From positions 112,879 to 176,878 of the forward strand of contig CALVAQ010000002.1 in assembly GCA_944325595.1 (NCBI GenBank): 64,000 nt of DNA, written 5' to 3'. Under the pieces are notes generated by a model. It was not told the origin of the DNA. It ran no database searches and saw only the letters and a program-made list of their open reading frames with translations. Source of the stretch: Candidatus Gastranaerophilales bacterium. Its GTDB lineage: Bacteria; Cyanobacteriota; Vampirovibrionia; Gastranaerophilales; Gastranaerophilaceae. Numbering within the stretch: position 1 is the first letter of the stretch; every line of letters begins with the position of its first letter. This document shows, in pieces, positions 52,378-63,900 of this stretch. The translations under genes and the position numbers were made by a program.

Positions 52378-52710
52378 ATGAACATAGCACAAATGATGAA
52401 ACAAGCTCAGCAAATGCAAAAAAGATTACAAGATGCTCAAACAGAGCTTGCAAATACAGAATTCAGCGCAGAAGCAGGAAATGGTGCAGTTACAGTTATA
52501 TGTGACGGACAGGGAACTTTCAAATCAATAAAATTGACAAAATCAGCGCTTAATCCGGAAAATCCTGAATCTGTAGACATTGACACTGTTGAAATGCTTG
52601 AAGATTTGATTACAACAGCCATGAATCAAGCTACGGGACAGGCAAAAACAGAAATGCAAACAAAAATGAAATCACTCACCGGCGGAATTAATATTCCGGG
52701 ACTGTTCTAA
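52378..52710 (+). CDS. YbaB/EbfC nucleoid-associated protein
   Basis: A 110-residue DNA-binding dimer. MNIAQMMKQAQQMQKRLQD and the central GNGAVTVICDGQGTFKSIKL are the family marks; the tail is LTGGINIPGLF. It is coupled to recR by TAATG, the standard pairing in bacteria, here without dnaX. GATGAGG precedes the ATG. Confidence 0.95.
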   Translation: MNIAQMMKQAQQMQKRLQDAQTELANTEFSAEAGNGAVTVICDGQGTFKSIKLTKSALNPENPESVDIDTVEMLEDLITTAMNQATGQAKTEMQTKMKSLTGGINIPGLF

Positions 52711-53309
52711 TGCAATATACAAAACCGCTTGCAAACTTGATTGACTGTTTTCAAAAACTGCCGGGCATCGGACCAAAATCAGCACAAAGAATAGCTTTTT
52801 ATCTTTTAAAAATGCCGATGTCTGAAGTACAGAAATTTGCACAGTCGATGCTGACAGCCAAAGAAACAATACATTATTGCGACATATGTTTCAATATGTC
52901 AGCAACAAATCCATGCGAAATTTGTTCCGCAACAAACAGAGATAATTCTACAATCTGTGTTGTGGCGGAAACAAAAGATTTGGTTGCAATAGAAAACACA
53001 AATGAATACAAAGGAAAATATCATGTCCTTCAAGGACTTATATCACCTATAGACGGCATAGGAGCAGAAGATATAAGAATAAAGGAATTGCTTCACAGAA
53101 TAGCAGCCAATGACGTCAAAGAAATCATTATTGCACTAAACCCCTCCGTAGAAGGAGAAGCAACGAGTTTATATCTTACTAAACTGCTTAAACCATTTAA
53201 TATTAAGGTTACTCGAATTGCATTCGGGCTACCTATTGGTTCTGATATAGAATATGCAGACGAAATTACTCTTGCAAAAGCTATAGAGTGCCGAAGAGAA
53301 ATAGATTAG
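52710..53309 (+). CDS. recR: Recombination mediator RecR
   Basis: Acts with RecF/RecO to load RecA at gaps. The N-terminal helix-hairpin-helix is FQKLPGIGPKSAQRIAFYLL, the zinc finger is CDICFNMSATNPCEIC, and the TOPRIM domain begins ICVVAETKDLVAIENT, followed by GLISPIDGIGAED. The Walker-like LNPSVEGEATSLYL is near the C-terminus. At 199 residues it is complete. Convergent with fliD. Confidence 0.96.
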   Translation: MQYTKPLANLIDCFQKLPGIGPKSAQRIAFYLLKMPMSEVQKFAQSMLTAKETIHYCDICFNMSATNPCEICSATNRDNSTICVVAETKDLVAIENTNEYKGKYHVLQGLISPIDGIGAEDIRIKELLHRIAANDVKEIIIALNPSVEGEATSLYLTKLLKPFNIKVTRIAFGLPIGSDIEYADEITLAKAIECRREID

Positions 53310-53333
53310 ATTAATCATACATTATACAAGAAA

Positions 53334-54794
53334 CTATGATGATGAGCCTACATTAACACCAATAGAAGCCAATTGCTGCTGCATTAGTGAAAATTGACTG
53401 TTCATCTCAGCAATAACCTGATCCATATACTGGAATTGTTTTGTCAATTTAGTCTGATAATTGTCAACATAATCCTGCTTGTCAGAAATTTTTTCATTCA
53501 TTCTGTTAATTTCTTCAGAAAGCGAACTGTTTCTCGTAGTAAAATATCCGCCTGTTGAAGACAATGCAGGTTTTAGCGACTCTTGTACAATTTGCATAAC
53601 GCCGTCAGCTTCAGAACCTGATGTATTATCACCGATTAACAGTGCTTTAACAGAAGACGGGTCATTTTCAAATGCCTGAATAAATTTGTCTTCGTCAATT
53701 ACGAGCTTGTTTGTATCAGCATCAACACTCATACCGACTTCACCAGTTGTAATACCAATATCAGCAAGTGAACGATACAAACCGTTAGTTTCAACGGCAG
53801 AAGTAACTTTTGATCTCAAATTGTTTCTGATATTGATAAGAGAACTTTCACCCGTAAATGCACCGCCATTTTCGGAATCAGTACCGGCATCGGTATCAGC
53901 AATAACTTTATTAAAAGCAGCAACAAACTCCTGGAGCGCAGTCAAAACAGACTCAGAATCAGGAGAACTTTCTATAACAATTTCAACAGGAATATCTTCA
54001 CCTGTTTCAGGATCTTTGTCAGTAGTTGTCAAAAGGTCTACCGTAAGCCCCAATATGCCCAAATCGTCACTTGTCAAAGTATTTGAATTTGCATATCTCG
54101 TCTCACCGCCGTCAACTCTGAATGCTGCGCGTTCGCCTTCAGTAAAGTTTTTATCAAGGTCAAAACCGAACAATTCAGCAAAAGTATGTGTACCGTCAAC
54201 TGTCTGGTCACCGCTGAAGGTAATTTCCTGCTGTCCGTACTGTTTGCTCTTGAGAACAATTTGTCCTTTTTCAAGTGAAGCGGAAACGCCTGCAGTAGAA
54301 GAGTTGTTAATTTTGTATATCAAATTGTCAACGGTTGTATCGGGCGTAACACTGATAGATGCACCGTTAATTTCAAAAGTCGCATTCTGTGTAACACCGA
54401 GTTCGGACAATTTTGTGGAAGAATTTCTCAATCCGTCCATCTGATTAGATTTTCTTACCGACTGAGTAGCCAGACTGTCAATTGCCAAATCTATAGTAGA
54501 AGGAGTTGCATACTGGCTTACATTCGCAGTAATAGTACTTGTTTCAGAGGTAGAGACACTGACTTTTGTAAAAATATCAGAACCTGCACCGTGCAGAGAG
54601 TCTGTCAATTTAATAGTAGCATTTTCGAGAGCACTATATTCAGACTTGAGCGTGTTCAAAGATTCTTGCTTTTTCTGCAAAACTTCTTTTTCTGCTTCAA
54701 GTGTTTCAACTTTTGCCTGTTCTACATCAACGAGTGCTTTAATCCACTCATCAATCGGCAAACCTGATCCTAAACCTGAAAATGATATTGACAT
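53334..54794 (-). CDS. fliD: Flagellar hook-associated protein 2 (filament cap)
   Basis: A 486-residue cap protein. The N-terminal FliD_N domain starts MSISFSGLGSGLPIDEWIKA and has the coiled helix (EKEVLQKKQESLNTLKSEY). A flagellin-hook-IN-like module (FEINGASISVTPDTTVDNLI) follows near residue 140, and the FliD_C domain runs from about 270 (LQEFVAAFNKVIADTDAG, LADIGITTGEVGMSVDADTN). The last 60 residues are the helical tail (LTKQFQYMDQVIAEMNSQF). No cleaved signal, as expected for flagellar export. AGAGG precedes the ATG. fliS and fliC are not adjacent; the giant FliD-like gene is upstream on the same strand. Confidence 0.93.
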   Translation of the reverse strand: MSISFSGLGSGLPIDEWIKALVDVEQAKVETLEAEKEVLQKKQESLNTLKSEYSALENATIKLTDSLHGAGSDIFTKVSVSTSETSTITANVSQYATPSTIDLAIDSLATQSVRKSNQMDGLRNSSTKLSELGVTQNATFEINGASISVTPDTTVDNLIYKINNSSTAGVSASLEKGQIVLKSKQYGQQEITFSGDQTVDGTHTFAELFGFDLDKNFTEGERAAFRVDGGETRYANSNTLTSDDLGILGLTVDLLTTTDKDPETGEDIPVEIVIESSPDSESVLTALQEFVAAFNKVIADTDAGTDSENGGAFTGESSLINIRNNLRSKVTSAVETNGLYRSLADIGITTGEVGMSVDADTNKLVIDEDKFIQAFENDPSSVKALLIGDNTSGSEADGVMQIVQESLKPALSSTGGYFTTRNSSLSEEINRMNEKISDKQDYVDNYQTKLTKQFQYMDQVIAEMNSQFSLMQQQLASIGVNVGSSS

Positions 54795-54910
54795 GTCATT
54801 ATACCTCTGATTATATCCAGTATTATTTTAGGAAATAACTTTTTCTGTGTAATCGTACATTCACACTATTCTTATTGTAATAATACCCATTTTTTTAAAT
54901 TTAAATCACT

Positions 54911-57900
54911 TTATGTAACAATCGGATTAAAACCGGCATTATTCTGGTTAAGAATAAGTCTTGTAACAGAAGATGCATACTGTTTGTTGAGATTTGATAT
55001 TGCTTCATTTACAAAGTTGTACTGCTCTTCCAGTTTTGCCAGATATTCAGCAAGACCGTCACCAACACCTGTCTGACCGGAAACAGCAAGTTTCAGCTCG
55101 TTCAACTGGAATGTAGTACGTGTAATTTCACGATTCAATTCTTTTTGAACAGCCTGCAAAGTTCTCGGTACTTTGTTGAAGTAACCGTTTTTGTTGTTAA
55201 CTTCGGGATAAAGAACATTGTTCAATCTTGTCAGAACGCCGTCTTCAACACCGACAGCTGTTTCCTTACCGATTAACAAATCCATTACATGCTGTGAATC
55301 ATCATAAAATGCCTGAGTATATTTTTCTCTGTCGAGATAGAGTCTCACTGTGCCCATGTTGGAATTTGTACCGCCTCTGATATCAACAGTGATACCGATT
55401 TCAGCCATTTGTTGTTGGATTTTTCTCAAATCAGCTACATCATCAGTCAAAGCAGCTTTTATGTTGTTAATCAATGCAGCAAATTCGGCATCATCAGACA
55501 AAATTTCGTTTTCAGATGCAATCATTGCCTTGTTGAAATTGCCGACGAACTTGTTCAATTCATTTATGCTTGCATCAAGAACATTCTGTCCTATTCTGAT
55601 GATAGTTTCACCGGTTTCTTTAATTTCTATGGTAATTGCAGCGTTGTTTGCGTGTTCAACAACTTTTCCGTCAGCATCAAGATAGATGAGATTGTTACCA
55701 TTGTAGATGTTATCATCTGTAATATCTTTCAAATCAAGCGCAAGGTCATAATCTGTACCGACCTCATCATCACCGATTTTGATATTAAATTGTGCATTTT
55801 GTCCCATATCGACAACATTGTCTCTTGAACCGATATTCGTAAAGCCGACTACCTCGGTAAAGTTTGTAGAGCCGGATTCAATTTCTATTCTGGCATTTGA
55901 GGATGCCTTTTTCGAAGTCAAAACAATCTGATTGTTTTTGTATTCGGCAGTAACTCCGATATCATCGTATATCGAGCTGTTGAATATAGAATTTATACGT
56001 CCGATTACATCATCAATTGTGTCTGTGGATTTTATTGCAATTTCTACACCGTTAATTCTGAAAGCACCGTCAGTAACACCGAGCGAAGCCATGGTAGCTT
56101 TTCCGGAAACAGCCAGCTTGTTGCTGACAAGCACGGTATGAGTAGCGGCTTCCCCTGTTTCATGAGAACCGTTGAAGACACCGCCGGAGGAGAAGCCGAA
56201 TATAGTTGTAAAGTCGGAAGAGCCTTTTTTGATACCAATACTGCCGTCTGAGGTATCTGCATCTTTTGTAATGACGAGCCTGTTGTTTGCATTTAACGAT
56301 GCAGTAACTCCAATATCTGCATTATTGATTCTGTCTATAATATCATATATAGAGTCAGATTCAAAAACATCAATAGATGTTTCATTTACAATACCATTGT
56401 CTTCAACAACAATAATAAAATCACCGTTACTGAATTTTTGTGAAGTACTTATAGGGTTGACTGATGTAAGTACGGCCTGAGAACCATAAATAGTAGACGG
56501 TGCCTGATAGCCGCCTGATGTAAATCCGATTTTGTTCGTAAAGTCGGAAGAACCTTTTGTAACAAGTACACCGCCGGCTGTATCAGATGAGTTTCTGGTA
56601 ATAACCATCTTGCCGGAATCGTTGATGGATGCAGTTACACCAAGACCGCAATTGTTGATTTTTTCAATTATTGAAGCAATGTTTTCATTTTTTCCTATGG
56701 TAATTTTTGCGGTATCAGTAATATTTCCGTTCATATCTGTCAGATGGACATAGAAATCACCTGCGGAAATTCCGGCATTTTGTGCGGATTGTGCTGTATT
56801 TGCAGAGGTATATGTGGACAATACGCCTTTGTCCTGAGAAACAATCTGTGAACCGCCTTGTGATATAAATCCAGTGAGTTCTGCAAAATTGCTTGTACCG
56901 TCTTTTAGGCTCATTGATATATTGCCCGGATTGTCAGCAGTAATAACAAATTTGTCGTTTTGGATGCTGGCAGTAACCCCGAGACCCGAATTATTGATTT
57001 TATTTATTACGGAAGTAATTGACTCACCGTCTAAAACATTAATTTCAACAGATTTGCTGCCGACAGTAAGTGTAAAGTTTCCTGCTGAGAATGTCATATT
57101 GTGATTTACAACGGCAGTACCAGTTAATGTACTGTATTTGTCAAATTTACCGGTTGACTGACTTGCGCCAGAAGAAATGTTTTCAGACTTATCAGAAAGT
57201 CCCAGATAATCTTCCAAGCCGCTTGTACCGCTAAATGTAATATCGGTAATACCTTCTTTGCCCTGAATATAGAAATATCCGTCAGAATCAATACCTGCGG
57301 TAAACTTGCCGGAAGCATTTATTTTCGAAATAAGAGTACTAATTGTCATATCATTTGAAATATTAACAGTAAATGAAGCTCCTGTATTTCCGGTAATAGT
57401 AAATGTTTTTCCGCCTGCAAATTTGTCAGGTATAGTCACTTTTCCTGCGGAAGAACTTGTGCCGAGGTCAACAGAACCTGTAATTTTTATATAACCGTCA
57501 GAACCCACATCCTGAGACATGCTGCCAGAGAAACTGCCGCCTGATAAACCGAGAAGTTCATCGAGATTTGTGCTGCCGGCAGTATCGATTGATATTTTTG
57601 TCGTAGATTCATTTTTTGACTGGATATAGAATCTGCCCTGACTGTCCAAGCCTGCTTCAAAATCAGTAGAGGTATTTATTTTGTCAATCAATGACTGAAT
57701 AGTATCATATTTTGAAACATCAATAGTTAAAGAGCTTGAACCCTGAGAAATTGTCAGAGTGCCGTCTTCCAGCGCACCGATAGAATCATTCAATTCAAAG
57801 CCCGATTCAGAACCGGTAACTCTGTTGAAGCCGACACTTGCATCTTCTATATCAATGTCTGTCTCTGAGCTGAATCCGTCCTGTGTAAGCCCGACAAGAT

Positions 57901-60900
57901 CAAGGAAATTGGATGTGCCGCTTTCAAAATTGACAGAACCTGACAGATCAAATAAAACCATTTTTTGGTCAACGACACGCCATCCTCCGGTAATTCCATC
58001 ATCAAGAAGAGAATCTAATATTTTACCCATAACTTCAGCAACTGTATCAGTCTCTGCGACATTGACAGTATTTCCGTTAACATAAATTGTACCGGCTGTC
58101 TGACCTCCAATGGGTTTGCCTAACATATCGCTATCAGTAAGTCCTTCAACAGCATGTCCGGTATAAGTGTAAAATCCGTCTGAACCTGTTGTTGAAGAGG
58201 TGCTGGCGCTTATAGAACCATCGCCGAGTGCGACATACTTGCCAAAGTCGGATGTTCCGCTGATGCTTTCAACGCTGGTATATCCGTTGATGACAACATG
58301 CCCGTCGACAATTTCAGCATCAAGCCCTTTGTCTTTGAGCTTTTGTATTACGTCATCCACAGTGTCGGAGTCCGTGATACTTATTGTCACAGTTTCTGTT
58401 GCAGGTTTTAGTGCAGATTTCAATGTGGGTGCACCTGTGCCGGAGAAGTCCCATATGTCTTCGGAGAAACCACGGCTTGTCCAGATACCGACTGGTAGTG
58501 AGTCTGTGAATCTCGCATTGCCTGTGCTTATAGCTGAGGAGGAACTATATCCGAAAACATTAGCGGCAGTTTTAGCATGGAATAAGCTGTTCTTTACCGT
58601 GCCACTGTACATAAACCCGACAATACCGCCTCTTTTGTTGTTAGTCGTTGTAACGGTGCCTGCGGCATATGAGTTTTCAATCAAAGAAGAACTACCCATA
58701 TATCCGACGAGCCCGCCTGCATAGTCATCTGTACTAGTTTGCGTAGTTTTGGTAATCACATTACCTGTGGCATATGAATTTGATATAATAACAGTTGAGG
58801 AGGATTCATTTGCAATAGATCCTACCAAGCCTCCGGCGTTTGCGATTGAAGTTGAGGTAGAATTTACATCGGCGGCAGATGAAGACATCGAAATAGTAGT
58901 ATAACTGTTTTCTCTTATTCCGCCAATCAATCCGCCAACATAACCATTTCCACCTGTAACAGAACCTGAAAGAACATGCACATTTGTAATTGTGGTATCA
59001 GCCGCATATCCGGCAAGGGCTCCTACAAAGTTAACAGAAGTATTAGCTCTTATGTTCTCAATATTTAAATTACTGATTATTGCACCGTCAGTTTGAGTAA
59101 ATAGCCCTCTAGTCGTTTGTATATTGCTGATTGTATATCCGTTGCCGTTGAGTTCACCGGTGAATGCAAATGTCGTTGTACCTATTGATGTAAAGGCAGA
59201 TCCCGACAGGTCGATGTCGCCCATGAGGATATATTTTCCGTCGAGGTCGTTTCTGATGTTGTTCAAATCAGCAGCTGTTTTGATGATTGTATAGCCTTGA
59301 GCCTTTGCCTCTTCTTCCGTAAGTTGTATTGATGATGGCTTTTCAGCAGCAAAACCTGCCACTTCAAAGAAGTTGCTTGTGCCTTCTGTGAGTGAAATAG
59401 AATTCAAACTGCCGTTTTTGTTGCTCAATTCGACTTTACCCGAGCTGTTTATCAGCGCAGCAACGCCGGTGCTTGAGGATTTGGCGTTTATCTGGTCAAC
59501 AATGTCATCCATGGTGCCGGCTGTGAGATTGATAGTTACGCCGTTGATTACGATAGTTCCTGCTGAGACTTCTAAGTATACTTCTGTTGTTACAGGCTTG
59601 AGTGTCGGAGCACCGGTGCCTAAGAAATCCCAGATGTCTTCTGAGAAGCCTTTGTTTATCCATGTCGAATCAGTAACAGAGGAGAATGAAGTGCTTCCAG
59701 TATTTGTGCCGTTAGATTTATATCCCACTGAAGATGTAGCAATACCGGATTTATAATAGTTGTTCTGTAAAGTGCCGCTTGCCATATATCCAACAAGAGC
59801 ACCTTCTTTGTTGTTAGCAGAATTGAGAGTACCTGTGGCATATGAGTATTTAATAATAGTTGCTCCGCCCAAAAATCCGACGAGTCCGCCGGCATAGTCA
59901 TCTTTATCTGAACCGGTAGTTTTTGATGTAACGCTGCCGGTTGAATATGAATTTGTAATACTTGATGAGGAACGTAAATATCCTACAAGACCTCCGGCAT
60001 TTGCACTAGAAGTCGATGTAGAAGTAACAGAAGCGGCAGATGAGGAATTAGAAATCCTAGTGTAATTTCCATATCCTACTAATCCTCCGACATTATCTGC
60101 ACCGGTAACGGAACCTGAAAGAACATGAACATTCTCAATATCTACAATATCATTATCTTTTACATAACCAACTAATGCACCAACATAACCATATGATGAT
60201 TTAATGTCAACATTACTCAAATACAAGTTTCTAAATTCTGCACTATCCACATATCCAAAAAGACCTTGCGAATCTGATGATGAATCAATAGTCAGATTTT
60301 TGATAGTATAGCCGTTGCCGTTGAGTTCTCCTTTGAATGCAGAAGTGATGGTACCTATAGCAGTCCAGTTGGAGTAGGATGACAGGTCGATGTCTCCCAT
60401 GAGGATGTATTTGCCTGAGAGATTGTTTCTGATGTTGTTCAAGTCGGCTGCTGTCTTGATGATTGTATAGCCTTGAGCTTTTGCCTGAGACTCTGACAAG
60501 TGTTCTGTCTCTGTTATTACATTGTTGCCGCCGTTGAGAATACCTTTGTTGTCGACAGCAATACCCGCAACGCTGAAGAAGTTGCTGCCTGTGGCTGTAA
60601 CACGAAGAGCAATGTTGTCAGAGCTGCCGTCTTTGTTTTCGAATACAACATTTCCGTCGCTGTTTATGCTGGCAATGACACCTGTGGTTGATGATTTTGC
60701 GTTGATTGCATCAATAGCGTCATTAATACTGCCTGCGCTCAAAGAAATAGAAGTGTTGTTTATATATATAGAACCTGATGTAACCTCTGCGTCTTTCGGT
60801 TTTTGAGAGATTAGTGTGGGTACACCGGTGCCGGAGAAGAAGTCCCATATGTCTTCGGAGAAACCACTGCTTATCCAGCTGGAGTCCAAAACTACGGAGA

Positions 60901-63900
60901 ATGCAACATTTCCCGTAGCTGTGCCAGAATCGTTATACCCATATGACGATGATGCTATACCGTATTTGTAATAGTTGTTCTTCAACGTGCCCTCACTCAT
61001 AAACCCGACAATACCGCCTTTTTTATTGTTAGCAGTAGTAATAGTACCTGTTGCATAAGAATTTTCAATTATGCCGTCTGAGCCACTAATGTAGCCAATT
61101 AGTCCGCCGGCATAGTCATTTGCATCTGAACCGGTAGATTTTGATGTAACGCTGCCGGTTGCATAGGAATCTTTAATTATCATGCCTATAGAGGTAGCAG
61201 TTCCAACTAGTCCGCCGACATATGCTGTAGTAGTCGATGTTGATGTAACAGAAGCAGCAGATGAAGACTGTATAATTGTAGAACCAAGCAAAAGACCACC
61301 TACACCAACTAACCCTCCAACATTACTACTGCCGGTAACAGATCCGGACAGAACATGTACATTGGAAATTGTAGCACCAGCTGCAGTACCTGCAAGTGCA
61401 CCGACATTGGAACCGGTTGATTTAACATTGACATTTGAAAGGTTTAAATTGGATATTTTTCCACCAGCAATATATCCAAACAGACCTTGATTAACTGATG
61501 AAGAATTGATATTCAGGTTTTTGATAGTATAACCGTTACCGTTCAATTCCCCGGTAAACGCTGTGCTGCTGTTGCTGCCTATAGCAGTCCAGTTGGAGTA
61601 GCCGGACAAGTCAATATCGCCCATCAGGACGTATTTTCCGTCGAGGTCGTTTCTGATGTTGTTCAAATCAGCTGCTGTTTTGATGATTGTATAGCCCTGA
61701 GCAAGTGCTTCTTCTTCCGTGAGTATTCCCACATCGGTAACATCGCTTGTACCGATAACAAGCCCGCCGTTTGAGTCAGCTTCGTCATGACCGAGTGTGA
61801 TGGTGAATGAGCCGCCGGAAAATCCGGATTCATCTCCCGAGATACTGCCGACCCCGCCGACAACTTTGTCGCCGGCATCTCCGCCGATTGTTGTAGCGCC
61901 CGGTGAAGAATACGTAGTCATACCCGTTACACGACCGAAGTCGCCGCTGTTTACCGTTACGGATACCGCATCCGTGCCTTCTGTTGTGGATTCTATTTTG
62001 AATTTTAGTTTTCCGCCGTCTTGAACAAGCGATGCTTTAAATCCTGCATCTGCTGCATTGATTTTGTTCACTATGGACTGAACGGATTCACCGGCTGAGA
62101 TATCAATTTTGAGAGATTCTGAGCCTTTTTTGATTGTAATAGATCCGTTTTCGCCAAACTGAGCACCCGTAACATCACGACCGCCCTGCAAAGATGAATA
62201 TCCGCCTTCCGTGTAATCAAGGAGTCCCTGATGTTCAGCCGGGTCAATACCCGCAACTTCCCACAAGTTGCTTGTACCAGCGCCAAGAGTAATATTGTCC
62301 GTGCCGCCGTCAGAGTTTTTCAGCACTAACTGACCATAGTCGTTGATAAGAGCAATAACACCTGTTTCTGACAAAGCGGCGTTTATTGTATTGACTGCAT
62401 CATAAATTGTTCCTTCAGAAATGTTTATGACTTTGTCGTTGATAATAATACTGCCTTCGGAGACCTGTGACTCAGCCGAAGATGAACCTGCAGAGCCTGA
62501 AGAAACTACCTGAACAGTACCCATGGTTTTTGTCATGTCAGCAGCAATAGAACCGCCATTTGAGACTTGTAATGCAACCCCCAAAGACGAAGTACCACCA
62601 AATATTGAAGGCATAGTATAGTCTATCTCGCCATCCGAGGTAACATAGGCAACTCCTGTATATGCCAGATAATCAACTCCGTATTCATCCTGCAGAATAC
62701 TGAACATGCCTTTTGAAACTATATTATTAAGTTTATTTACTATTGTTTCCAAAGTATCAGAAGAAGTTATTTCAATAGAAACTTCCTGTGCTTCTGTATC
62801 GGAAACATTGACACTAAATTCAAATGTACCATCAAACACACCCTGCTTTATGAGTGAGTCTATTCCGTCTATAGGTCTAAATTTCCTACCTGACACTGCA
62901 GGTGTATCCGGTGCTTCATCTCCTACAGGCTTCACTATGACAAAGTCATCATCAGATCCTCCGGGAGTGTAGATATCGTCAATTGAAGACTCATGCTCCA
63001 GATTATTCATACCTGTAGGTGCTGCAGAAGGAACAGCAGAAGGAGCTGCACTTGATTTTTGTAAAACAGGTTGGTTCGGCATTATCTGAGTATTGTCATT
63101 ACCGCCGCCTATAATAATACCCGGATTTGTCTCATGCGGCGGGAGTGTGACATTCGTGCCATCACCAATGTCAGTCGACCCCCCAGCTACAACACTGCCA
63201 CCGGGTTGTACTGTAACAAAAAGATTATTAAACACACCAAGACCGGTCAAAAGAGCAAAATTCGTTGAACCTATAGGTTTATGAATGCCGATCGGTGCCA
63301 ATTCCAATGAAATCTGTATATCACTATTTATCTCATAATCCGAGCCTTCAACACGTGTCAGGGTGAATTTTTCGTTGACAAGAGAAGCTTTTATACCGGA
63401 TTCGGATGTTTTTTGATTGATTGCATTTATCACATCATTGATGGTTGTATCACCATCAGAAAGAGATACGCTGAATTCAGAACTGTTTTCTGCACCGAAT
63501 GATACTTTTGTGTTTCCGACAATTGTATCACCGGTAACTGTTCTGTTACCCTGCAATACAGTAGCAGTGTATTCATATACAGGTTCCGAGGGCTGTGAAG
63601 GTATTGACGAAGAAGAGCCAATTTCCGTGACATTATTATTGCCCGTAATTACTCCATTGTTTGTCGCATCAGAGCCGATATTGTAAGAACCAAATCCTGT
63701 TACGTAACCAAAATTACCATTGCCTGTATATGAAACATCAAAGTTTTTTCCGTGTTCCTTACCGGTAATGACAAGCTGTCCGTAGTCGTTCAAAGATGCG
63801 GTTGCCATTGCTCCCGATGAATTGATTTTGTCTATGACTTCTCCGATATTTTTCAATCCGTCGAGTGAGATTGTTGTGCCGCCTATATTAAGAGTACCGC

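Noticed and set aside
54911..63700. Many open plus-strand frames opposite the giant gene (for example 53686-54444 and 58200-58724)
   Set aside because: Ser/Thr/Pro-rich shadows caused by the codon use of the repeat protein on the other strand; no starts with ribosome sites.
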